Assembly (NCBI RefSeq): GCF_040640155.1
Contig: NZ_JBFABE010000007.1
Span: 173,745-237,744, forward strand
DNA length: 64,000 nucleotides
DNA from: Streptosporangium sp040640155
Lineage (GTDB): Bacteria; Actinomycetota; Actinomycetes; Streptosporangiales; Streptosporangiaceae
Direction: 5' to 3'
Made by a program: the position numbers and the translations under genes. The notes beneath the pieces are model-generated. The model made no database searches and had not been told where the DNA came from. It worked only from the letters and a program-made list of their open reading frames with translations. Of this stretch, positions 31,890 to 39,568 are shown one piece after another; positions within the stretch are counted from its first letter, which is position 1, and each line of letters starts with the position of its first letter.

Positions 31890-33464
31890 TCAGTGCACGA
31901 TCCGCAGCATGATGTCGGAGGCCGTGGGCCGGTTGGCGGGCAGCTTGTCGAGACAGGCGGCGGCCAGCGGGCGCAGTGACGGCGGCATGGGCGTCAGGTC
32001 GGGATGGTGGTTGATCACCCGGTTCAGGATCGCGGGGATGGTGTCCTCCCCGAAGGCCGCCTGCCCCGAGGCGGCGAAGAGCATCGTCGCGGCCCAGCTG
32101 AACACGTCGGTCTCCGTGCCGATCGCCTCGCCCGAGAGCTGCTCGGGTGACATGTAGGCGGGTGTGCCCATGATCTTTCCCGAGGTCGCGGTCACCTGGT
32201 CGAGGGCGCGGGCGATACCGAAGTCGATCACCCGGGGCCCGTCGGCGCCGATCAGCACGTTGGCCGGTTTGAAATCCCGGTGCACGACCCCCGCCCGGTG
32301 GATAGCGGCGAGCGCGCCCGCCGTGGCCAGCGCGAGCCGGGTCAGCCCGTCCTCGTCGCGGGGTCCCCTGTCGCGGACGAGTTTCTCCAGGGAGACGCCC
32401 TCCACGTACTCGCTGACGACGTACGCCTGATCCTCGTTGATGTTCACGTCGAGGACGCGCGCGGTGGAGAACGTCGCCACCCTGCGGGTCGCCTCCACCT
32501 CGCGCAGGAAGCGTTCCCTGACCGCCCGGTCGCCGCCGACGTGGTCGTGCAGCACCTTGATCGCGACCTTCTGCCCCTGCGGTGTGAGCGCGAGGTAGAC
32601 CTTCCCCTGCCCGCCCTTCCCGAGCTCGCCGATCAGCCGGTACGGCCCCAGCCGGCCCAGTGGGGTCCCGGCGTCCCGGTCCGGTACCGCGGGATCGTGG
32701 GAGGGCCGCCCGTGCGAGAGGTACCCGGCCGGGTGGGGCGGTGACCCCTGACGGGGCCGCCCGTCGCGGGGCATCTCGTCGTGCCGCTGCCCGCCATGAG
32801 GACCGTTGCCGTACGGGCCGTTGCCGTGCGGCCCGTTGTCATGAGGTCCCTTGTCGTACGACCCCTTGTCGTACGGGCCGGCGGAACCGTACGGGGGGAC
32901 GTCGCGGCGGGTGTCGTAGGGGCCGGCGCCGTGCGGGCCGGTGTCGCGCGAAGCGGGCGGTCCGTGGTGAACGCCCTGCGGCGCGCCGCCCCCCATGCGC
33001 TGTGGCGAGGGCCGCTGCCACCCCGCGGGCGGGCGCATGGCCGAGGGCGCCGTCGGTGCGGTCGTGTGCGGGGTCCGGACGTGCCCGTACCTCGCGGCCG
33101 GGTGCGGGTGCCCGTCCACGGGACGCCGGAACACCGACTCCCTGATGATCAGGGCGTGGATCAGGCCGCCGATCCAGCTACCGAACAGGCCGATCGACCC
33201 GACGGTGTCCAGCCATACCGGGATGAGGTCGGAGTCGCCGTAGATCGAGGCGCCGGTCATGAAGACGCCGATGCCGATGCCGTAGAGGACGGCGGCGAGG
33301 GCCAGCAGCGGACTGCGCAGTCGGTGGGCGGCGTGGCCGATGATGAACGGCGTACCGATACCGCAGGTCAGCAGGGGAGCCAGGGCCCACAGGACGCTCC
33401 ACGCCGTGGTGGAACGCGCCGGTGGCCGCGGCTGCCATGCAGGCGGTCCGTACTGGTAGGACAT
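31890..33464 (-). CDS. Membrane Ser/Thr protein kinase with N-terminal membrane domain
   Basis: A 524-residue Hanks-type kinase in unusual order. Residues about 20-110 contain three or four membrane segments (WSVLWALAPLLTCGIGTPFI, then AAVLYGIGIGVFMTG). A Pro/His/Gly linker to about 260 carries GPYDKG/GPHGNG repeats. The kinase domain is C-terminal: GELGKGGQGKVYLA (P-loop, about 280), VAIKVL (Lys), HRDFKPANVLI (about 394), VIDFGIA, GTPAYMSPEQL, and DVFSWAATM. All catalytic residues are present. The usual bacterial layout has the kinase first and a membrane helix after it. ATG 33464 is chosen because the low-complexity extension upstream lacks support. Confidence 0.85.
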   Translation of the reverse strand: MSYQYGPPAWQPRPPARSTTAWSVLWALAPLLTCGIGTPFIIGHAAHRLRSPLLALAAVLYGIGIGVFMTGASIYGDSDLIPVWLDTVGSIGLFGSWIGGLIHALIIRESVFRRPVDGHPHPAARYGHVRTPHTTAPTAPSAMRPPAGWQRPSPQRMGGGAPQGVHHGPPASRDTGPHGAGPYDTRRDVPPYGSAGPYDKGSYDKGPHDNGPHGNGPYGNGPHGGQRHDEMPRDGRPRQGSPPHPAGYLSHGRPSHDPAVPDRDAGTPLGRLGPYRLIGELGKGGQGKVYLALTPQGQKVAIKVLHDHVGGDRAVRERFLREVEATRRVATFSTARVLDVNINEDQAYVVSEYVEGVSLEKLVRDRGPRDEDGLTRLALATAGALAAIHRAGVVHRDFKPANVLIGADGPRVIDFGIARALDQVTATSGKIMGTPAYMSPEQLSGEAIGTETDVFSWAATMLFAASGQAAFGEDTIPAILNRVINHHPDLTPMPPSLRPLAAACLDKLPANRPTASDIMLRIVH

Positions 33465-33550
33465 GGGGCGAACAATACGATTCTTTTGGCATGAACGCAG
33501 AGCATTGTGCTTCACCAGGGCGAGTGGGCGGCGGTTATCGAACACACAGT

Positions 33551-33576
33551 CTGTGGATAACTTCTGTGGATAACTT
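33551..33576. promoter_or_regulatory. Two tandem DnaA-box-like sequences upstream of nuoI
   Basis: CTGTGGATAACTT is repeated in direct tandem (33551-33563 and 33564-33576). Each holds TGTGGATAA, the exact complement of the DnaA box TTATCCACA. A third, opposite copy lies at 34580-34588 inside nuoI. Binding of DnaA or another factor here is inference; no replication origin genes are near. Confidence 0.5.
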
Positions 33577-33673
33577 CGGGCCCGTGTGATCCGCGCCGTC
33601 GGGGCCATACCGGCGAGGTCTCCGGTGCCCGCCGCATTCCCGAGCGCCCCACCGTGCGTCATGATGTTGAGTT

Positions 33674-34675
33674 GTGGCGCGGATACCAGGAGTGGGACTG
33701 GCGAAGGGGCTCTCCGTGACCCTTCGCCACATGCTGAGCAGGTCGGTGACCCAGCAGTACCCCGAGGTCCGGCCGGAGCTGCCGCCCCGGAGCAGGGGGG
33801 TGATCGCGCTGGTCGAGGAGAACTGCACGGTGTGCATGCTCTGCGCCCGCGAGTGCCCCGACTGGTGCATCTACATCGACTCCCACAAGGAGACCCTCCC
33901 GGCGCCCGAGGGCGGCCGTCCCCGCGCCCGCAACATGCTCGACCGCTTCGCGATCGACTTCTCCCTCTGCATGTACTGCGGGATCTGCATCGAGGTCTGC
34001 CCCTTCGACGCCCTGTTCTGGTCCCCGGAGTTCGAGTACGCCGACGGGGACATCCGCAACCTCCTGCACGAGAAGGACAGGCTGGCGGCCTGGGCCGCGA
34101 CCGTCCCGCCGCCCCCGGCCCACGAACCCAACGCCGACCCGCCCAAGGAACTGGCGGCGACCTCGCGCCCGGTCCGCCCCCGACCCACCCCCTCCTCCGG
34201 TACGTCCCCCTCCGGCGCGTCGCCCTCCGGTACACCCGCCTCCGCCCCCGCCACCCCCGCCGCCCCGGCCTCCAGGTCCGGCTCCGGTCCGGGTTCCCCG
34301 GATTCCTCAGGCTCCCCGGGTTCCCCGGCCCCCGGTGCTTCCGGTTCCCCGGCCACGGACGCCCCCGCCGCGCCTTCCGCGCCTTCCGCGCCTTCCGCGC
34401 CTTCCGCACCTTCCGCACCTTCCGCGCCTCCCTCGCCTCCCGGACGTTCCGCGCGGGCGCCGGGCGGGCCCTCCGGCCCCGCCACCTCGGCGGCACACGC
34501 GCGCGTCCGGGCCATCCGTCCACCGGGATCCCTCCCCAAGCCCGCGGACTCGTCCACGGGCGGCTCCTCCGCCGAGAAGTTATCCACAGGTAAGGGTGGC
34601 GTGCCCCCGGCGGCCGACGCGCCGGAGCAGACTTCTCCTGCGGATCCCAGCGGAGAGCCGAAGGAGGAGACGTGA
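33674..34675 (+). CDS. nuoI: NADH-quinone oxidoreductase-like subunit I with long disordered tail
   Basis: A 333-residue NuoI. Residues 1-150 are the normal subunit with two 4Fe-4S sites, CTVCMLCARECPDWC (about 51-65) and CMYCGICIEVCPFD (about 96-109). From about residue 160 to the end is a Pro/Ser/Ala-rich tail, including a 9-bp DNA repeat that yields SAPSAPSAP. Usual NuoI proteins are 150-220 residues. Ferredoxin-like clusters N6a/N6b would pass electrons to NuoB. The GTG start at 33674 has no clear ribosome site. It starts the second half of the cluster; its stop overlaps nuoJ. Confidence 0.92.
   Translation: MARIPGVGLAKGLSVTLRHMLSRSVTQQYPEVRPELPPRSRGVIALVEENCTVCMLCARECPDWCIYIDSHKETLPAPEGGRPRARNMLDRFAIDFSLCMYCGICIEVCPFDALFWSPEFEYADGDIRNLLHEKDRLAAWAATVPPPPAHEPNADPPKELAATSRPVRPRPTPSSGTSPSGASPSGTPASAPATPAAPASRSGSGPGSPDSSGSPGSPAPGASGSPATDAPAAPSAPSAPSAPSAPSAPSAPPSPPGRSARAPGGPSGPATSAAHARVRAIRPPGSLPKPADSSTGGSSAEKLSTGKGGVPPAADAPEQTSPADPSGEPKEET
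34580..34588. promoter_or_regulatory. DnaA-box-like TTATCCACA inside nuoI
   Basis: An exact TTATCCACA, part of a 13-bp inverted match (GAAGTTATCCACA) to the tandem pair before nuoI. An AT-rich nonamer within a GC-rich low-complexity tail is unexpected by composition. Confidence 0.4.
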
Positions 34676-35208
34676 CCGAGGCGCCGTCCTATCTGTCACC
34701 GAGCGGGCAGGAGATCGTTTTTCTTCTGCTGGGCGCGGTGGCCGTCGGGTCGGCCCTGCTGGTCGTGACCACCCGGCAGCTCGTCCACGCCGCCCTGTGG
34801 CTGGTGGTCTGCTTCGGCGCGCTGGCGGGGTGCTATCTGGTCCTGACCGCCGAGTTCGTCGCCTGGGTCCAGGTCCTGATCTACGTCGGTGCGATCGTGG
34901 TCCTGCTGCTGTTCGGCATCATGCTGACCCGTGCCCCGATCGGCAGGACCGCCGATCTCGACAGCCCGAACAGGCCCACCGCCGCGATCGTGGCGATCGC
35001 CACCGCGGCCGTGCTGGTCACCGTCGTCGTCGACGGCTTCCGCATGGCCTACGTCCCCCTCGAACCCGGCGGTGGTTCCGCGCGTGAGCTCGGCTCCAGC
35101 ATCTTCCGCAACTGGGTGCTCCCGTTCGAGGCGCTCTCGGTCCTGCTGCTCGCTGCCCTGATAGGCGCCATCGTCCTGTCCCGCACCGACATCCGCGGGA
35201 GGGACTGA
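34672..35208 (+). CDS. nuoJ: NADH-quinone oxidoreductase-like subunit J
   Basis: A 178-residue NuoJ with five membrane helices and the family core LAGCYLVLTAEFVAWVQVLI then YVGAIVVLLLFGIML. The latter matches the pi-bulge helix 3 of the E-channel. The GTG start overlaps the nuoI stop (GTGA), and nuoK starts one base after its stop. Confidence 0.92.
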   Translation: MTEAPSYLSPSGQEIVFLLLGAVAVGSALLVVTTRQLVHAALWLVVCFGALAGCYLVLTAEFVAWVQVLIYVGAIVVLLLFGIMLTRAPIGRTADLDSPNRPTAAIVAIATAAVLVTVVVDGFRMAYVPLEPGGGSARELGSSIFRNWVLPFEALSVLLLAALIGAIVLSRTDIRGRD

Positions 35209-35209
35209 C

Positions 35210-35806
35210 ATGCACGTCGTCTATCCCGCCGTCGTCTCGGCGCTGCTGTTCTCCATCGGCGTGTACGGCGTGCTCGCCCGGCGCAACACGATCCTCGTGC
35301 TGATGTCGGTCGAGCTGATGCTCAACGCGGTCAACCTCAACCTGGTCGCCTTCGACGTGTGGTTGCGCGACCGGCTGCACGGCGGGCAGGTCCTCACGCT
35401 CTTCGTCATCGTGATCGCCGCCGCGGAGGTCGGTCTCGGCCTCGCGATCATTCTCGCTCTCTACCGCAACCGCCGGACCGTCGACCTCGACCGTCTCCGC
35501 TCCCTGGCCGAGCCCGCCACCGCCACCCTCCCCACCTCCGCCGATTCCAGCCACGCCGGTTCCGCCCCCACCGCGACCACCCCCGCGGCCCTTCCGCCGG
35601 ACGAGGCCGCCTCCTCCCCGGGCACCGAGCCCGCTCTCGCACCGGCAGGCCCCGCCCTCACGTCCACCGGTTCCGCCCACACGCCCAGCCGCCCCGCCCG
35701 CACCCCGGCCGAGCCCTCGATCCCCCCTCGGCCCCGCCCCCGGGCCGGGTCGCCCGACTCCGCGGAGGGGCGCCGGACGGACGCCGGGCCGGGTGAAGCA
35801 CCATGA
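35210..35806 (+). CDS. nuoK: NADH-quinone oxidoreductase-like subunit K with long tail
   Basis: A 198-residue NuoK. Residues 1-100 are the normal three-helix subunit with the proton-path Glu in LVLMSVELMLNAVNLNLV and a second in IAAAEVGLGLAIIL. About 95 further residues are Pro/Ala/Thr/Ser-rich and probably disordered in the cytoplasm; typical NuoK is about 100 residues. It overlaps nuoL by four bases (ATGA). Confidence 0.92.
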   Translation: MHVVYPAVVSALLFSIGVYGVLARRNTILVLMSVELMLNAVNLNLVAFDVWLRDRLHGGQVLTLFVIVIAAAEVGLGLAIILALYRNRRTVDLDRLRSLAEPATATLPTSADSSHAGSAPTATTPAALPPDEAASSPGTEPALAPAGPALTSTGSAHTPSRPARTPAEPSIPPRPRPRAGSPDSAEGRRTDAGPGEAP

Positions 35807-37740
35807 TCACCATTGCCGCGCTCGTGATCCTGCTGCCCTTTCTGGGAGCCGCCGCGGGCCTGCTCGGCTCTCGCTTCCCCCACCGCTCCACCGGTGTGAC
35901 ACCTCCCGCACCCGACCCCGCCGCCCATGACGCGGCCGGCCGCCGAGCCGCCTGGATCGCCGTGATACCCACCGCGGCCTCCGCCCTCCTGGCGCTCTGG
36001 CCGGCGTACGCCGCCTGGGTCGCCGCGGGCCGGAGCGGAGCCGAGGCGTCCGTGCCGGCCGGTGCCGGTGGGCAGGGCACGACCGAAGGGATCACCGCGA
36101 CCTTCGCCGTCATCGAGACCGGCTCGGTGCCCATCTCGGTGGGATTGCTCGTCGACGGCCTCGCCGCCTCGATCGCGGTGCTGGTGACCGTCGTCGCGCT
36201 GGCCGTCCAGGTGTACTCCGTCGGCTACATGCGCGGCGACCGGCGGTACCCGTCGTACAGCTCGTTCATCAGCCTGTTCACCAGCGCCATGCTGCTGGTC
36301 GTCTACTCGGCGGACCTGCTCGTCCTCTACGTGGGGTGGGAGGTCATGGGTCTGTGCTCCTACCTGCTGGTCGGCCACTGGTGGGAGGAGAGGGCCAACT
36401 CGCGGGCGGCGATCAAGGCGTTCCTCGTCACCCGGATCGGGGACGTGGGCTTCCTGTTCGGCATCTTCGTCCTCGGGACGGCGGCCGGCAGCTTCAGGAT
36501 CGCCGACGTCGTCGCGGCCGTCCCCGCGATGTCGTCCGGCACGCTCGTCGCGGCCACCATGCTGCTGCTGGCCGGGGTGGCCGGCAAGAGCGCCCAGGTG
36601 CCGTTGCACGTCTGGCTGCCCGACGCGATGGCCGGGCCGACGCCGATCAGCGCCCTCATCCACGCGGCCACCATGGTCGCCGCCGGGATCTTCGTCGTCG
36701 CCCGCCTCTACCCGGTCTTCCTCGGAGCCCCCGCCACCCTGGACGTGCTCGCGGTCCTGGCCGCGCTCGGCATGCTGGGCGCGGCCCTCGCCGCCCTGGC
36801 CCAGGACGACCTCAAACGCGTCCTGGCCTACTCCACCGTCAGCCAGCTCGCCTACATGGCCGGTGCCCTGGCGGCGGGTTCCCGGAGTGCCGCGATCTTC
36901 CATCTGATCACCCACGGGGCCTTCAAGGCGCTGCTCTTCCTCTGTGCGGGGGCGGTGATCCACGCGGTCGGCTCCAACCTGATGAGCACCATGGGAGGGC
37001 TCCGCACGAGCCTTCCCGTCACCTTCGCCGCGATGACGATCGGTTTCGCCGCGCTGACGGGCCTCCCACCGGCCAGCGGCTTCTTCAGCAAGGACGAGGT
37101 GCTGGTGGCCATCGAGGGCTCCCTGTCCGCCGGCCCGCTGACCGACGCCGCCGCCCTGCTGCTGTACTGCTGCGCCCTGGCCACGGTCGCCGTCACCGGC
37201 GCCTACGCCACCCGGGCGTGGCTGCGCACCTTCTTCGGGCAGCGCGCCCCGGCAGACCCCGCCCCCGCCCATGCCCCCGTGCACGGGACACCGCCCACCA
37301 TGCGCTGGCCCATCGTCGTCCTGGCGGTCCCGGCCCTCCTCCTCGGCCTCGCCCGGATCGGTGACGTCCACTGGGGCACCGCCGCCCTCAGCCTCGTGCT
37401 GGCGCTGCTGGGCGCCGGGGTGGTCTACGCCGTGTGGCGCTCGGAGCCCGGGAGCGACCCGGCCCGCCTGCTCGGCCCGCTACGCGTCCCCTGTGAACGG
37501 GCCTTCCACGTCGACGCCGTCTACACGGCCCTGTTCGTCCGCCCCGTCCTGCTCCTCGGCGGCCTGGTCGTCCGCGTCGACGACCGCGTGGTCGACGGCG
37601 CGGTGCGCGGCTCGGGCCGGACGACCCTGGGCGTGGCCGGGCTCGTCCGCCTGGCGCAGAACGGCAACGCCCAGCTCTACATCACCGGCCTGCTGGCGGG
37701 CGTCCTTCTCCTCACGGCCGGGGCGGTGATCCTCAAGTGA
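35803..37740 (+). CDS. nuoL: NADH-quinone oxidoreductase-like subunit L
   Basis: A 645-residue antiporter-like proton-pumping subunit. Signature segments are YVGWEVMGLCSYLLVG with the conserved Glu, the Lys-containing GKSAQVPLHVWLPDAMAGPT and PISALIHAATMVAAGIFVVA, then LKRVLAYSTVSQLAYM and HLITHGAFKALLFLCAG. It shares the C-terminal lateral-helix region of NuoL and ends in a membrane helix. A Pro/Ala/His loop lies near residue 485-500. The start overlaps nuoK; a 25-codon ORF bridges its stop to nuoM. Confidence 0.93.
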   Translation: MITIAALVILLPFLGAAAGLLGSRFPHRSTGVTPPAPDPAAHDAAGRRAAWIAVIPTAASALLALWPAYAAWVAAGRSGAEASVPAGAGGQGTTEGITATFAVIETGSVPISVGLLVDGLAASIAVLVTVVALAVQVYSVGYMRGDRRYPSYSSFISLFTSAMLLVVYSADLLVLYVGWEVMGLCSYLLVGHWWEERANSRAAIKAFLVTRIGDVGFLFGIFVLGTAAGSFRIADVVAAVPAMSSGTLVAATMLLLAGVAGKSAQVPLHVWLPDAMAGPTPISALIHAATMVAAGIFVVARLYPVFLGAPATLDVLAVLAALGMLGAALAALAQDDLKRVLAYSTVSQLAYMAGALAAGSRSAAIFHLITHGAFKALLFLCAGAVIHAVGSNLMSTMGGLRTSLPVTFAAMTIGFAALTGLPPASGFFSKDEVLVAIEGSLSAGPLTDAAALLLYCCALATVAVTGAYATRAWLRTFFGQRAPADPAPAHAPVHGTPPTMRWPIVVLAVPALLLGLARIGDVHWGTAALSLVLALLGAGVVYAVWRSEPGSDPARLLGPLRVPCERAFHVDAVYTALFVRPVLLLGGLVVRVDDRVVDGAVRGSGRTTLGVAGLVRLAQNGNAQLYITGLLAGVLLLTAGAVILK

Positions 37741-37814
37741 TCTTCGTGCCTCTCCGGGGCGTCGTGGCCCTCGTCGTGCCGCCCCTCGTCCGTCTGGCGG
37801 TGACGCGCCGTTGA
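37737..37814 (+). CDS. Possible 25-residue hydrophobic peptide bridging nuoL and nuoM
   Basis: GTG 37737 overlaps the nuoL stop (GTGA) and its own TGA overlaps the nuoM TTG (TTGA). The predicted peptide VIFVPLRGVVALVVPPLVRL plus AVTRR is hydrophobic with a basic end, like a single membrane helix. It could be a genuine small subunit or simply a ribosome bridge; no homology is claimed. Confidence 0.35.
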   Translation: MIFVPLRGVVALVVPPLVRLAVTRR

Positions 37815-39568
37815 CCTCCATGAGCTGGGTGCCACTCGCGCTCATCGGCCTGCCGCTCGCCGGGGCCGTCGCGCTGCTCGTGCCCTCCGGCACGGACACC
37901 GCGGCCCGGGGGCGGCTGCTCCGGGCGCACGGCCTGACCGTCTCAGGTGTGACGTTCGCGCTGTCGGTGGTGCTGGCCGTCGCCTTCGACCACGGCGACG
38001 CCGCCCGGGTGCAGTTCGCGACCGACCTGGCCTGGGTCCCCGGGCTCGACCTCAGGTTCCACCTGGGCGTGGACGGGATCTCGCTCCCCCTGGTGGTGCT
38101 GACCACGCTGCTGACCTTCCTCTGCTTCGTCTACCTGTGCCGGGGACGCGCCGACGGTCCCGGGCAACTGCTGCGGTCCGGCGGCGACCGGCCACGGGCG
38201 ATGGTGTTCACCCTGCTCGTCCTCGAGGTCGGCATGGTCGGCACGTTCCTCGCGCTCGACCTGCTGCTGTTCTTCGTGTTCTTCGAGATCGTCCTCATCC
38301 CGATGTACTTCCTGATCGCCGTCTGGGGAGGCCGGGCCCGCCGGGCGGCGGCGATCAAGTTCATCCTCTACACCCTTCTCGGCTCGGTGGTCCTGCTGCT
38401 CGGCCTGCTGCTCATCTGGTCGCAGACCGGCACCCTGGACATGACGGTCCTCGCCGAGGCACGGGGAACCGGCGTGTCCCGCTCGGTGCAGATCATCGCC
38501 TTCCTGGCCGTCGGCATCGGGTTCGCGGTCAAGACCCCGATGTGGCCGCTGCACACCTGGCTGCCCGACGCCCACACCGAGGCCCCGACCGTCGGCTCGG
38601 TGCTCCTCGCGGGCGTACTGCTCAAGATGGGCACGTACGGCTTCGCGCGCATCGCGATCCCGGTCCTGCCCGACGGCGCCGCCGCGACGGCTCCCTGGCT
38701 GGGCGCCTTCGCGGTGGCCGGGATCGTCTACGGCTCCCTGGCCTGCCTCGCCCAGCGCGACCTCAAGCGGATGATCGCCTACTCGTCGGTCGGCCACATG
38801 GGCTTCGTGCTGCTGGGGTTCGCCACGCTCACCCCGGTGGGGGTCAACGGGGCACTGTTCGGCAACATCGCCCACGGCCTGATCACCGCCCTGCTGTTCT
38901 TCGTGGCAGGAGCGATCAAGGAACGTTACGGCACCTCCGACATGCGCGTGCTCGGCGGCGGCATGCTGACGCGCCTTCCGCGCCTGGGCTCGCTGCTCAC
39001 CTTCGCCTGTGTCGCCTCGCTCGGGCTGCCGGGGCTGGCCGGCTTCTGGGGGGAGATGCTGGCCCTGCTCGGCGCCTTCCGCCCCGCCACGGGTCTGCCC
39101 GGCCCCCTCTACCTCGTCTTCATGGCCCTCGGAGGTCTGGGCACCGTGCTGACCGCCGCCTACTTCCTGCTCATGCTCTCCCGCGTCACGCACGGCAGGA
39201 GCACCGAGACCGTCCACGCCCCGGTTCTCACCGCCGCCGCCACGGGCGCCCCCGCCTCCACGGGCCCTACGAGCATCGAGGAGGACACGGCGGCCGCCGA
39301 CGTCAGGGCCGTGGCGGCACAGGGCACGGTGACGCAGGAGGCCGCCGCGCGGAGCTCGCGGAGCTCGCGGAGCTCGAGAACACCCGAGGAGGGAGCGGCG
39401 GGCCGTCCGCCCTCCTCCACGGGAGGATCCCTCCTGCCCGACGTCATGGGCCACGAACTGGCCGCCTGGGTGCCGCTGGTCGTACTGATCCTGCTGTTCG
39501 GGCTCTGGCCCAAGCTTCTCCTCGCCGTCACCGATCCGGTGGTCCGCACCCTGCTGGGGGCGCCGTGA
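37811..39568 (+). CDS. nuoM: NADH-quinone oxidoreductase-like subunit M
   Basis: A 585-residue antiporter-like subunit. Features are FFEIVLIPMYFLIAVWGG with the key Glu, KTPMWPLHTWLPDAHTEAPT then VGSVLLAGVLLKMGTYG, LKRMIAYSSVGHMGFV, and GNIAHGLITALLFFVAG. A hydrophilic insert of about 80 residues (Ala/Thr/Ser-rich, about 460-545) precedes the last helix. TTG 37811 is chosen for the overlap with the bridging ORF; ATG 37820 is an alternative. It overlaps nuoN by GTGA. Confidence 0.92.
   Translation: MTSMSWVPLALIGLPLAGAVALLVPSGTDTAARGRLLRAHGLTVSGVTFALSVVLAVAFDHGDAARVQFATDLAWVPGLDLRFHLGVDGISLPLVVLTTLLTFLCFVYLCRGRADGPGQLLRSGGDRPRAMVFTLLVLEVGMVGTFLALDLLLFFVFFEIVLIPMYFLIAVWGGRARRAAAIKFILYTLLGSVVLLLGLLLIWSQTGTLDMTVLAEARGTGVSRSVQIIAFLAVGIGFAVKTPMWPLHTWLPDAHTEAPTVGSVLLAGVLLKMGTYGFARIAIPVLPDGAAATAPWLGAFAVAGIVYGSLACLAQRDLKRMIAYSSVGHMGFVLLGFATLTPVGVNGALFGNIAHGLITALLFFVAGAIKERYGTSDMRVLGGGMLTRLPRLGSLLTFACVASLGLPGLAGFWGEMLALLGAFRPATGLPGPLYLVFMALGGLGTVLTAAYFLLMLSRVTHGRSTETVHAPVLTAAATGAPASTGPTSIEEDTAAADVRAVAAQGTVTQEAAARSSRSSRSSRTPEEGAAGRPPSSTGGSLLPDVMGHELAAWVPLVVLILLFGLWPKLLLAVTDPVVRTLLGAP

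Noticed and set aside
31663..33870. Missing nuoD hidden between nuoH and nuoI
   Set aside because: No frame in this interval shows NuoD motifs; it is occupied by the repeat array, the kinase gene and the start of nuoI.
33551..34588. DnaA boxes as a chromosomal origin
   Set aside because: Only three boxes, spread over 1 kb and partly inside nuoI, with no dnaA, dnaN or AT-rich unwinding region.
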